Shown: one piece after another, positions 60,101 to 64,000 of the stretch | How positions within the stretch are numbered: position 1 is the first letter of the stretch | How the letters are laid out: every line of letters begins with the position of its first letter | Assembly: GCF_026151205.1 (NCBI RefSeq) | Contig: NC_087075.1 | Location: 10,524,303 to 10,588,302 of the forward strand | Direction of reading: 5' to 3' | From: Bolinopsis microptera | Lineage: Eukaryota; Ctenophora; Tentaculata; Lobata; Bolinopsidae | Length of the DNA: 64,000 nucleotides | Made by a program: the position numbers and the translations under genes | The notes under the pieces: model-generated | Database searches by the model: none | What the model was told of the DNA's origin: nothing | Seen by the model: the letters and a program-made list of their open reading frames with translations, nothing else

Positions 60101-63028
60101 AATGGAAATGATATGGTTTATTAAGTATAGCTGTGGTCAGTTTACTACCGCCCTCATCAGATACAAATTTTAATTGTAGCAGTGCAATTGTTTCATATTC
60201 TAGCTCAAACTTGGCTCTCGCCTCTCCTTCAAATTTGTATCTATATTGGTTTTGTACCCGTAAACTTTTAATAACATTCACGTCTTTGTTTTTCGGAACA
60301 AGTCGATACTTTCCCTCATCACATCATGTCCTAATACCTCCTAGTCATAGTATATAGTATTAGTACTATTAGTATAGGGTTAAGGGTACTATAATTAGTA
60401 CTATTATAGGTTCACTAGGGAGGAGTTTGTTGACATACCACCATTGATATTATTGTGCACCAACTAATTATATCCATTCCATTGGTCTCGACGTGATGAG
60501 GAACAGTCTACACTTATATTTAAGTATGTATAGTGATAGCTTCAAAAGTTTGAGCTGGAAAACTGAACAATTAATCCCTGCGCATGCCGGAGTTATGTGT
60601 GTTATGACGTCAGCAGCCGAGGGGAAGGGCGGGTTTGGAAAGAAAGCTCTGGCTTTATGCTTAGACGTAGCATCTTGGATAGTGGGTGTCTTCCACGATC
60701 AATTTATGGTGTATTGAAAGTGACCGAAGTAAAATAAATGTTGAGATTTAAAAAAAGACAAACCCATTTTTCGGCCATATTTCCGAAAATAAGCATTTTA
60801 ATGTATATAATATATATTGCTTCATAAGTTGTAGATAAATATGGCTATTAAGCACATTCTACGACGTCCTTGGGCTGAATTACAAAAATTCGAGTTACCG
60901 CAAAACCCTGAAAAAGGGTGTGGCTGAAAACGCCCCTATTGCATTTATTAAAAAAATGCAAAAGTGGCCAAATGTTTAAAGCATCATCTAGAGAGGTGAT
61001 AACCGTCGAGAAATCGCTTTTAACACATACAACTAACGAGTTTCCCTTTCGTCTCGGACTATATATGTGAAATACCCCTATTATATGAAGAGGTGCCGAC
61101 CTAGAATAAGTGATTAAACAGATACTTTCAGATAGCTCAACCCAAAATTCGTGCTAACACCACGGAAAATAATGGAAAATAATGGTCACCTCTAAATAAA
61201 CAGCTGTTGTTGACCAAATTATAAATTTGAAAGACTAAAGACCAAGCTATCTATTAGAATAGACCTGGGCCTGAAGGGCGTGCTCGACTGGATCATGTTT
61301 TGTGAGACCTGAACCTGATGTGTACAACATGCCATCTACCTGTGACATGTCTAGACTTGCACACCTGTGAAACTGTTTCTGATAATTCCGTATCTGGGAA
61401 AATGCTCTTTTTAGTCAAAGAAATTTTTGAAACGTTTTTTGTCACTTCTCCATATATTCATGTTCTAAAAAGATTTTAACCAAAAATTAAAAACCTAAAA
61501 AATATAAAACTGAGGTAAATTTAGCGTGAAACTATTTGAGGATGACAGCTCTTTGTTATAAACTATAATGGGGCCGATGTTATCTGGTGCCAGCTACGTC
61601 TGGTTAAATTAGTCAAGTGTCTTTTTAGCACGGAGTCCGTGATACGTCTGGTTAAATTAGTCGGGCGTGTTTTGAGCACGGGGGCCGCCTGCGAGTTTTA
61701 TATCGTGAACGATAACGGTTTAAAGAATAGTTTTCGGAAAAACGATTCTTCGTTCATATTTTTCATTGCATTAACTTTCAGATACATTAAAACGCTAGAT
61801 TGAGGATTGAATACTTAATCATAGTAATAACTCTATTTTATAGCATTAAAAGTTATCATCGGTACCTAATAATTAAATTAAGTTTAAATGGTTTAAATAG
61901 AAAGGCAATACCCCAAAATTACCACCCCAATAAACTTTGCTATTTCATTCAAACTGAGGTTTTAAAAAATGCTAAATGAAGATTCCTACAACTACATTAT
62001 TCTACTAATGCTAAGACACGATGTTCGCCCCAAACTAAGATACCCAACTTAAATTACCAATTCCAGAACATGTACGACTATTGTCCCTCGATCTTCGAAT
62101 CTCTCCCGATCGGCAACAGCTAACACTCCACTCAGCAGCTCAATGTGCAATGATGAATAAAATAATACACGCTATGAAAGTATAAAGGAACCAGGCGGGC
62201 CCGGCCCGCCTCCCCACCCCGGCACCCTGGCCCCCCGGCCCCCCATCTCTCCCATCTCCAAAATAATATTTCCTGTTTGTGACAACCCATTTTCTTCAGA
62301 CTATTTCATGGAGGACTTCTTCCTGACATTCAATGTGTTTATGACAGTCGACAGGCTCTGTTCACTTCTCATGTCCTATTTCAACGAGACTGTCAAGACA
62401 GAGGACCGGTTTAACGGGGATGATGGATGTTTGGATTTGAAAGCTACCGAGCAGAAGAAAATCAGGTTGCTTTTTACTGGAGGATCCTTGCCTTTATTTT
62501 ACCGGCGTTAAATAAAGCGACTGGGACCAAAAACTAAAGAGTTGACAAATTTCGGTCGTCAAGAGAAACGATTCGAAGGTCAAGGACCAGTGCATTTTAG
62601 CATCTAGAAAGGTTGTTTCCGATTTAAAAATATGAAGAGTTGCGTCCAACAGACTTTATTTTTACCAGAAAATCTTCTCAAAAAATTATTATTCCCGTTT
62701 ATACAGGGTAGTGAGAACGGTATTGAGGTGGGTGGAACTCATCCCGCAGAAAATGGGCGAAGAAAATGAGCTGCTCCCGCTTATTGGGGTTTGGAAATCA
62801 TTTAGAACATTTCGTTTTAACGAAACAATTTGTGGGTAATATTTGACAATTGATTTATAGATTATATCCAAAAACTGTACATTCAAATTTATTCAGCTTT
62901 ATTTTAGAACTTTTCAGAAGTTGAGGTCTGCCCTTCATTCGGATGGAATGTTGAGTCTTCTGGCCCAATTTGAGAGGGGCCTAGAGAACTCTGACAACTT
63001 GCTCCTTCACAAAAACACCACCAGGAAG
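27331..63028 (+). CDS. RAPGEF4: EPAC2-type cAMP-regulated Rap guanine nucleotide exchange factor (5' two-thirds; continues past the right edge)
   Basis: Nineteen coding exons: 27331-27365, 27956-28007, 28289-28379, 28806-28894, 34556-34626, 35724-35790, 36037-36156, 43807-43916, 44059-44177, 44920-45024, 45291-45372, 47517-47662, 47981-48057, 55643-55731, 56084-56230, 57296-57387, 62300-62465, 62707-62788 and 62918-63028. All have AG/GT borders and compatible phases; the sum is 1851 nt (617 codons). Encoded in order are an N-terminal tail [23 protein letters not shown] and REM. This is EPAC2 (RAPGEF4) rather than EPAC1, because EPAC1 lacks CNB-A. cAMP binding to CNB-B releases autoinhibition and lets the CDC25 domain load GTP on Rap1/2. 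The RA and CDC25 domains must lie beyond 64000. Large introns host three other genes and many repeats. Confidence 0.92.
28982..29228. mobile_element. Pogo/Tigger-like MITE with reiterated termini
   Basis: The left end starts CAGTAAAGCCCCGATTTACC and repeats CCCCGATTTACCGCAAA three times. The right end is the inverted form, GCGGTAAATCGGGGGTTTTA, also repeated three times with ATGTATTAAAT spacers. CAGTxAAxCCCCGATTTACCGC is the type of end seen in pogo/Tigger elements, which insert at TA. No transposase. It lies in an EPAC2 intron. Confidence 0.65.
29229..30535. other. EPAC2 intron, no gene recognised
   Basis: AT-rich sequence. A fragment near 29255-29305 has a tRNA A-box-like string on the minus strand but no B box. 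Nothing else stands out. Confidence 0.4.
30541..30766. repeat. GT-rich minisatellite, (TGTTTGTG)n grading into (TGTTTGTA)n
   Basis: About 225 bp of TGTTTGTG, TGTGCTTG and TGTATGTT octamers. Long open frames in several frames come only from the absence of stop codons in this repeat. Confidence 0.95.
30767..31704. other. EPAC2 intron / 3' flank of the pentraxin-like gene, no exon identified
   Basis: Probably includes the downstream intron of the pentraxin-like gene (which leaves by a donor at 31704). A C-run lies at about 31637-31650 with a repeated AAATACGAG on both sides. I could not identify the next exon. Confidence 0.4.
31705..33349 (-). pseudogene. Secreted pentraxin/LamG-like protein with coiled-coil repeats (two frame disruptions)
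   Basis: From ATG at 33349 the frame gives a signal peptide ([22 protein letters not shown]), then a pentraxin/laminin-G-type jelly roll (about residues 25-225: [58 protein letters not shown]), then a coiled coil built from a 21-residue repeat of the type [21 protein letters not shown], about ten copies. Near 32440 one base is missing relative to the repeat, shifting frame; near 31970 a second out-of-frame change occurs. Read across frames the protein continues to SLKKLG and a good donor (CTAG|GTAAAT) at 31705, so further exons are likely. Either a recent pseudogene or sequence errors in the repeats. It lies inside an EPAC2 intron on the opposite strand. Similar secreted proteins occur in cnidarians, with a lectin-like recognition role inferred. 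Confidence 0.65.
33350..34076. other. Upstream region of the pentraxin-like gene, no gene seen
   Basis: AT-rich; should hold the pentraxin-like promoter. No clear TATA box close to the ATG. Confidence 0.4.
34077..34142. repeat. 10-bp tandem repeat (CTCTAAATTT)n
   Basis: About six units of CTCTAAATTT, GTCTAAATTT and ATCTAAATTT in an EPAC2 intron. Confidence 0.9.
34670..35501. mobile_element. TTAA-flanked element with long internal foldback and G/C-run ends
   Basis: A run of 22 G begins right after TTAA (34666-34669) and the right end is CCCCCCGGCCCCCC followed by TTAA (35502-35505). Inside, 34691-34781 (GCCAAATACCCTGAACATGC...) is the near-perfect inverse of 35231-35320. The right flank of about 180 bp has no inverted partner, so the borders are not symmetrical. 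It resembles a non-autonomous TTAA-inserting element and starts only 43 bp after the exon ending at 34626. Confidence 0.5.
36157..38400. other. EPAC2 intron with a small palindromic MITE
   Basis: Most of it is featureless AT-rich DNA. At about 37545-37655 an inverted repeat pairs ACGCAACCCAAAATAGTGGT with ACCACTATTTTGGGTTGCGT, and outer AAACCATAAA with TTTATGGTTT, typical of a small foldback MITE. Two open frames overlapping on opposite strands at 38051-38239 look spurious. Confidence 0.5.
38405..38478. repeat. 11-bp minisatellite (TTACTTTAGGT)n
   Basis: About six units of TTACTTTAGGT with single-base variants (TTGCTTTAGGT, TTACTTCAGGT). Confidence 0.9.
38645..39390. repeat. Long 11-bp minisatellite (AGTATAGTAGC)n, about 67 units
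   Basis: Roughly 745 bp of almost perfect AGTATAGTAGC. Rare variants include AGTATAGTAAC, ATACTAGC, an AAAGTACTAGTAGC interruption near 39106, and GACTATAGTAGC twice (about 39235 and 39310), the latter spaced about 75 bp apart, showing local block duplication. Confidence 0.97.
39391..41096. other. EPAC2 intron, no gene recognised
   Basis: AT-rich sequence. Frames that reach 80-127 codons either run into the minisatellite or show no family resemblance. Confidence 0.4.
41097..41645. repeat. Degenerate tandem duplication, about 269-bp offset
   Basis: GTCTGTGGCTTTATGCCAG, GTATAATTACA and TATTCGTCGCAACTTTATTT recur in the same order starting near 41126 and 41395. A weaker, shorter relative (CTCTGGCTTTATGCTTAGACGTAGCATC) is at about 60644-60675. 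Probably a dispersed non-coding repeat. Confidence 0.65.
41646..43325. other. EPAC2 intron upstream of the putative internal promoter, no gene seen
   Basis: Contains short direct repeats such as TTTCGTGCTAACTGTTA (about 42498-42531) and AGTCTCACAAAGTCTC, but no coding or clear element structure. Confidence 0.4.
43326..43424 (+). promoter_or_regulatory. Putative internal promoter: TATA-like box plus CAACCGTCT repeats
   Basis: About five 12-bp repeats (GCAACCGTCTTA type, some degenerate) span 43326-43383, followed at once by TATAAAGACACC at 43382. CAACCG fits the core of Myb-type binding sites (YAACNG); that reading is inference. Distance from the TATA motif to the ATG is short, implying a leader of about 10-15 nt if it is used. 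Confidence 0.4.
43425..43583 (+). CDS. RAPGEF4: Probable alternative first exon of EPAC2 (form without CNB-A)
   Basis: ATG in a strong context (CACCAAAATGGG) opens 53 codons ([18 protein letters not shown]...RTSSIDYF) ending at a consensus donor TTT|GTGAGT in phase 0. The next DEP exon (43807) accepts phase 0, as does the end of exon 7, so both routes keep frame. A TATAAAG motif lies 37 nt before the ATG, and five GCAACCGTCT-type repeats precede it. Mammalian EPAC2 also uses an internal promoter for a form lacking CNB-A (EPAC2B). Alternatively it is a cassette exon using the weak acceptor tatccag at 43436. The 53 residues match nothing I know. Confidence 0.6.
43807..45024 (+). CDS. RAPGEF4: EPAC2 DEP domain exons (43807-43916, 44059-44177, 44920-45024)
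   Basis: These encode [56 protein letters not shown] and [14 protein letters not shown]. This is the DEP domain: helix 1, the RTYRxCCxGxxLVDW core and the VGMWQxLLExGVLxH block, as in vertebrate EPAC. DEP targets EPAC to membranes. Splice phases run 0 to 2, 2 to 1 and 1 to 1. Confidence 0.92.
45291..56230 (+). CDS. RAPGEF4: EPAC2 CNB-B (main cAMP sensor) exons
   Basis: Exons 45291-45372, 47517-47662, 47981-48057, 55643-55731 and 56084-56230 give [55 protein letters not shown], the phosphate-binding cassette [15 protein letters not shown], and the hinge [20 protein letters not shown]. The cassette equals vertebrate EPAC, including K/Q in place of the Glu found in PKA, which explains selective analogue binding in the family. 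The 7.6-kb intron 48058-55642 hosts the F-box/LRR gene. The acceptor region before 47981 has a near-duplicate of itself 30 bp upstream (ACCATGGTAACAGTGATAAA), so a decoy acceptor exists. Confidence 0.93.
45373..46411. other. EPAC2 intron, no gene recognised
   Basis: AT-rich, with no coding similarity. A TATTTAAGG motif near 46308 precedes the E-box cluster; whether it marks a promoter cannot be judged. Confidence 0.35.
46412..46580. promoter_or_regulatory. Cluster of six CACGTG E-boxes in degenerate tandem repeats
   Basis: Perfect CACGTG palindromes lie at 46412, 46472, 46502, 46553, 46564 and 46575, embedded in repeats of TTTGATACGTGAT followed by a CCA or CACGTG block. CACGTG is the core for bHLH-Zip factors (USF, MITF, Myc/Max) and also for bZIP factors. 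Located in an EPAC2 intron; regulatory function is inference, and it could simply be a minisatellite. Confidence 0.45.
47671..47767. promoter_or_regulatory. Tandem repeat of CRE / E-box palindromes just after an EPAC2 exon
   Basis: About five 20-bp units of GTxACGTGATGTTGTGATGAC type start 8 bp after the donor at 47663. They include one full CRE (TGACGTCA, 47734-47741), half-sites (TGACGTCT, TTACGTCA) and CACGTG boxes. CREs bind CREB/ATF proteins. Confidence 0.45.
48058..52638. other. EPAC2 intron (left part) with several local duplications
   Basis: Includes an 11-bp repeat (CAGGACTTACC and CAAGACTTACC alternating) at about 49480-49537, a degenerate duplication of about 140 bp (CCAATGTAxCCTGTT...TGTGATATCATTG at 49626 and 49769), a C-run of about 26 near 51697-51720 followed by GGCCCCC, and an inverted repeat pairing TATTGTCCTAATACCAAC with GTTAGTATTAGGACAATA at about 52336-52382. 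No gene before the F-box gene. Confidence 0.5.
52639..54618 (+). CDS. Intronless F-box / leucine-rich-repeat protein with an 11-residue repeat tract
   Basis: 659 codons without interruption, ATG in context CACCATGAC. Residues about 29-205 are 16 near-perfect repeats of an 11-residue unit ([11 protein letters not shown] type); a five-unit block appears twice, showing higher-order duplication. Next comes an F-box (about 213-255, [20 protein letters not shown] then KTWREMA), then irregular LRRs to about residue 640 ([46 protein letters not shown]). F-box/LRR proteins recruit substrates to SCF ubiquitin ligases through SKP1. The repeat tract is not known to me in this family; it could be helical. 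The gene lies on the same strand within a 7.6-kb EPAC2 intron. Lack of introns suggests retroposition. Confidence 0.82.
   Translation: MTDQDWLRHVPDNNQIYESILNGYNQNQRSLHLQNGLIEEPLHLPENLVGESLHNLQNNVADESLQLQKNLVWESLHLQNNVAEESLHFQNNVAGECLHLQNNVAGESLHLQNNVAEESLHLQNNVVEESLHLQNNVAEESLHFQNNVAGECLHLQNNVAGECLHLQNNVAEESLHLQNNVVEESLHLQNNEAEECLHLQDKETGPSPLRKPQTLTNDSLSILVPYLDIVDLLPLLNVCKTWREMALYKLNSVSHLYCSEIKRKLNSKRLQLGQKGVEKLLGFCKEGLKSLDLRVCSNYKVYYDLERLLQVVGCCDNLEELLLNYPQRSKLSYYQISLPKTLRLLHVGGNMPEELLAIVIGQIPKLSSVTLENNLFVTGDSITQSLPRGGLKKLSLHRCSDFTPENLHTILKNSSKTLETVSITGFPDAEVLDFDKSDIECFDGMRDLAVSSWYARNSLKFSFVFPLLELTPNLTNLSLQHCFNLDRDPTMLRSLPQMCPLLKTLDLTGCVLISATNLTPLAKLTNLSKLVLHGIRIVGEGEGEMFDVDLFDFDLFVSDIILKLRSLEILLLEDPTRYSLQDSHIYTMISSNQLHLRKLSVSFAGAINGDFIEQCRKLERPEEIDVIFTMQKGNSRGELLSGKMSCAPPFLHVFVSWED
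54619..55642. other. 3' flank of the F-box gene within the EPAC2 intron
   Basis: AT-rich. Immediately after the stop a short direct repeat (GGAxGATTAGAxxxTGGAATGTGATTTTA) is seen twice. No further coding sequence before the next EPAC2 exon. Confidence 0.4.
56611..56786 (+). repeat. Dispersed repeat B, copy 2
   Basis: Shares TTTCCCTAC, ATCGTAGGGAATAAGT, AAATGAGGTGGC, AGTCTGCTCCTTCGCAATA and CATGTG in order with 18831-19012, same strand. The rest of the intron to 57295 shows nothing clear. Confidence 0.7.
57296..63028 (+). CDS. RAPGEF4: EPAC2 REM (Ras exchanger motif) domain exons
   Basis: Exons 57296-57387, 62300-62465, 62707-62788 and 62918-63028 encode [53 protein letters not shown] and [20 protein letters not shown]. 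The order and spacing follow the EPAC REM domain, which braces the CDC25 catalytic domain. For the third exon I chose donor GGG|GTTTGG and, for the fourth, acceptor ttttcag|AAG, because that alignment keeps the vertebrate spacing; a longer form using GTAATA at about 62838 is possible. The 4.9-kb intron after 57387 hosts the SLC18B1-like transporter on the other strand. Confidence 0.88.
57671..58006. repeat. Direct repeat, copy 1 (overlaps the transporter 3' flank)
   Basis: About 336 bp, roughly 85-90 percent alike by eye to 61731-62050 in the same orientation (AAAACGATTCTTC, CTTTCAGATACATTAAAACG, CACGATGTTCGCCCC). It covers the presumed 3' UTR of the SLC18B1-like gene, so copy 2 may be the remnant 3' end of a second copy of that gene. 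Confidence 0.8.
58136..59530 (-). CDS. Major facilitator transporter, SLC18B1-like, intronless
   Basis: 464 uninterrupted codons from ATG at 59530. An acidic N-terminus ([10 protein letters not shown]) is followed by about 12 hydrophobic segments in two halves separated by a charged loop (about residues 205-255, with HENTTEDG and [12 protein letters not shown]). The stretches [34 protein letters not shown] and [20 protein letters not shown] resemble SLC18B1, a polyamine/vesicular-amine-type transporter of the SLC18 branch, more than other MFS groups. The substrate is unknown; secretory or synaptic vesicle membrane is the family expectation. It lies within an EPAC2 intron on the other strand. 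The intact frame and lack of introns suggest a functional retrocopy or an anciently intronless gene. Confidence 0.82.
   Translation of the reverse strand: MSDEENLIEPTVDPTTAIKKACLFVAVCLFLPLALITIFMPYSFQPFYNEARDISPAWTGVILSSASFGSIVGQTAMPPFLMSRFRTNHVLSGTAFCYGIVIASFAITDLVDDKNVFTILSVAIRIVLGILGGSMNTTVFAILLSIYPNSVGVSTAIAETVLNGSLASAPFVGALMYSHIGYKGAAIVPATVVFLSGIPAMFIPVNLQHENTTEDGITVRNDEEPLEWSTKKERIPLKMSEETTDDDTKTYTSLWTPMLLFPIWHLVTAQVLMTYHMPIIPLYAETRFGADVVWSGTALMTDTAVLCAVSPVLGVLVDKFCPYKMLIASAVCLPLAYIFIGPLPLLTFICPSKVQLVIALGFLGLAVPMAGIPVLAILFDQYRRKNQGELPQHVFNSLISLYTGAYGAGAAVGSVVSGFIAPYASFGWSTGALGLLYIVESVACVIYCLIARRPGVQSQYEVLN
59531..61730. other. EPAC2 intron upstream of the transporter, with TTAA-element-like remnant
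   Basis: At about 60781-60960 a stretch (TTGCTTCATAAGTTGTAGATA and CCATATTTCCGAAAATAAGC) matches in reverse complement the internal repeats of the TTAA element at 19824-21850, so it is a fragment of that family. A CTCTGGCTTTATGCTTAGACG block near 60644 is related to the 41.1-kb repeat. A short direct repeat TACGTCTGGTTAAATTAGTC lies around 61597-61663. No gene. Confidence 0.5.
61731..62050. repeat. Direct repeat, copy 2
   Basis: Partner of 57671-58006. No transporter coding sequence was found next to it; instead the GC-rich tract (CCCCGGCACCCTGGCC...) at about 62190-62250 and then an EPAC2 exon follow. Confidence 0.8.
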
Positions 63029-64000
63029 GTAAAGTTCCCACTATTTTACTAAAGACTGATTATGTTTTAAAACTTTGGTCTATATTTTAGAATTTTAGAA
63101 TATATCACGTGATTTTAAGCATCTTAGTTTAGGAAAATGATTGATTTCTCGTGTAGAAAGAAGGGCCCAGTTCCATGCTGTGGATAGAACATTCTCCACA
63201 TCTCGTGAGTCCGAATGCTTTGCTTTTCCCACTAGTGATGACATCACATCGAGTGGTGACGTCACATCGGGTGATGACGTCACTAAAACTGATGTGTCAC
63301 TTTGCTATGCCTGATTTACTCATTCAAAACTTCGCTCCTAATCCTGATTTCAGTGCCGATTATTTTTGGAAGCATCAAAAACTAGGGATTTAAATTTTGT
63401 TTGATTTAGGAATTCGGAATGTGCTAATCTCTATTTCAATCTCTAGACGATATGGAATCCTCCATTTTACTTAGATAGCTAAGCATGTTCATGATTTGAT
63501 ACTAATTCCACAATGAGGCAGATGCCCTTTTTTATAGCCAGCTGAATCTTGCTAGTTTTTAGTAGCATTGTAATAATTGGTTATAGGTTTAATATCAGAA
63601 AATCCTCTCAGCACTAATTCAAATATCAAACTAATATTCGATATACAGTTCTTGTGATCAGCTTTATCTGTATCTAATTCTAAATCTAATTCCAGTATTG
63701 GAAATTATGATTAATGATTATTTATTAAAATTATAATCCGTTCCAACATAAGCACTTCTTATTTTATTGTCTCTTTCAGACCGAGCTATGAACGGTCATT
63801 GCTAAGTCAAAGAGAGACATTAAAATTATTTATCTGCATACATTCCAACAACTTACAGCTGCTAGTAAACAACTTTTAGAGTTAGTATTAGTAACCAGGT
63901 TAACATGAGTGGTTACCAGTGGTTACCAGTGGTTACTAGTGGTTACCAGTGGTTATACCTGCAGTTACTAACAGTACCCTACAGGCGAGGATCAGCTCCA
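63029..64000 (+). other. EPAC2 intron to the window edge, with CRE repeats and a 10-bp minisatellite
   Basis: Three 18-bp units at about 63232-63285 contain TGACATCA and two perfect CREs (TGACGTCA at 63257-63264 and 63275-63282). At about 63905-63955 a 10-bp repeat (GGTTACCAGT)n has five units. A possible acceptor near 63779 leads to a frame that stops at once, so no exon is claimed there. Confidence 0.55.
63157..63204 (+). CDS. Doubtful small EPAC2 exon
   Basis: Sixteen in-frame codons (KEGPSSMLWIEHSPHL) lie between gtgtag and a consensus donor GTGAGT, phase 0 at both ends, which fits the phase-0 end of the previous exon. No similarity to known EPAC sequence was recognised, so this could be chance. 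Confidence 0.2.

Noticed and set aside
63779-63860. Possible next EPAC2 exon after ctctttcag
   Set aside because: In the required phase 0 the frame reaches a stop after three codons, and the alternative frame does not resemble the EPAC linker.

Overview
The window is animal nuclear DNA. Genes have short phase-matched exons with GT..AG introns, introns reach several kilobases, composition is AT-rich, and the sequence is packed with LINE, DNA-transposon, foldback and minisatellite repeats. The host genes (DHX33, SULT, TMEM69, EPAC2/RAPGEF4, SLC18B1-like, F-box/LRR, pentraxin-like) are typical of an invertebrate metazoan. The repeat content and the pentraxin plus coiled-coil gene make a cnidarian my best guess, but nothing here proves it. 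No retroviral, LTR, Polinton or toxin elements were recognised. // LAYOUT. 1-6000: a minus-strand gene cluster with the 5' end of a DHX33-type DEAH helicase, two tandem two-exon cytosolic sulfotransferases, and a five-exon TMEM69-like mitochondrial membrane protein whose first exon lies inside a perfect 564-bp tandem duplication. 6825-15331: nested mobile DNA. A degraded plus-strand non-LTR retrotransposon is split by a 2.4-kb Kolobok-type element (TTAA target duplication, AGGG ends) and by a 5'-truncated minus-strand CR1/jockey-like LINE; its 3' part runs into 3.5 copies of a 693-bp tandem repeat. The Kolobok copy carries a transposase fragment and, head-to-head with it, an ORF resembling the cytoplasmic ballast domain of P2X7 receptors. 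15332-27300: gene-poor, with GC-rich foldbacks, a 31-bp G run, an isolated AMACR-like exon, a 2.0-kb TTAA/TIR non-autonomous element, a perfect 25-bp-arm hairpin and a 538-bp tandem repeat. // 27331 to beyond 63028: one large plus-strand gene, the EPAC2/RAPGEF4 cAMP-activated Rap exchange factor. I placed 19 coding exons (1851 nt, 617 codons; every splice phase agrees) covering the N-terminal tail, CNB-A, DEP, CNB-B and REM domains. The RA and CDC25 domains must lie past the right edge. An in-phase exon with its own TATA-like box just before the DEP exons looks like an alternative first exon for a form lacking CNB-A. Three other genes sit in its introns: a pentraxin/coiled-coil gene (minus, two frame disruptions), an intronless F-box/LRR gene with an 11-residue repeat tract (plus), and an intronless SLC18B1-like transporter (minus). 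// Introns of this cAMP-sensor gene also hold tandem clusters of CRE-like (TGACGTCA) and E-box (CACGTG) palindromes, a 740-bp 11-bp minisatellite, and several duplicated or foldback segments.
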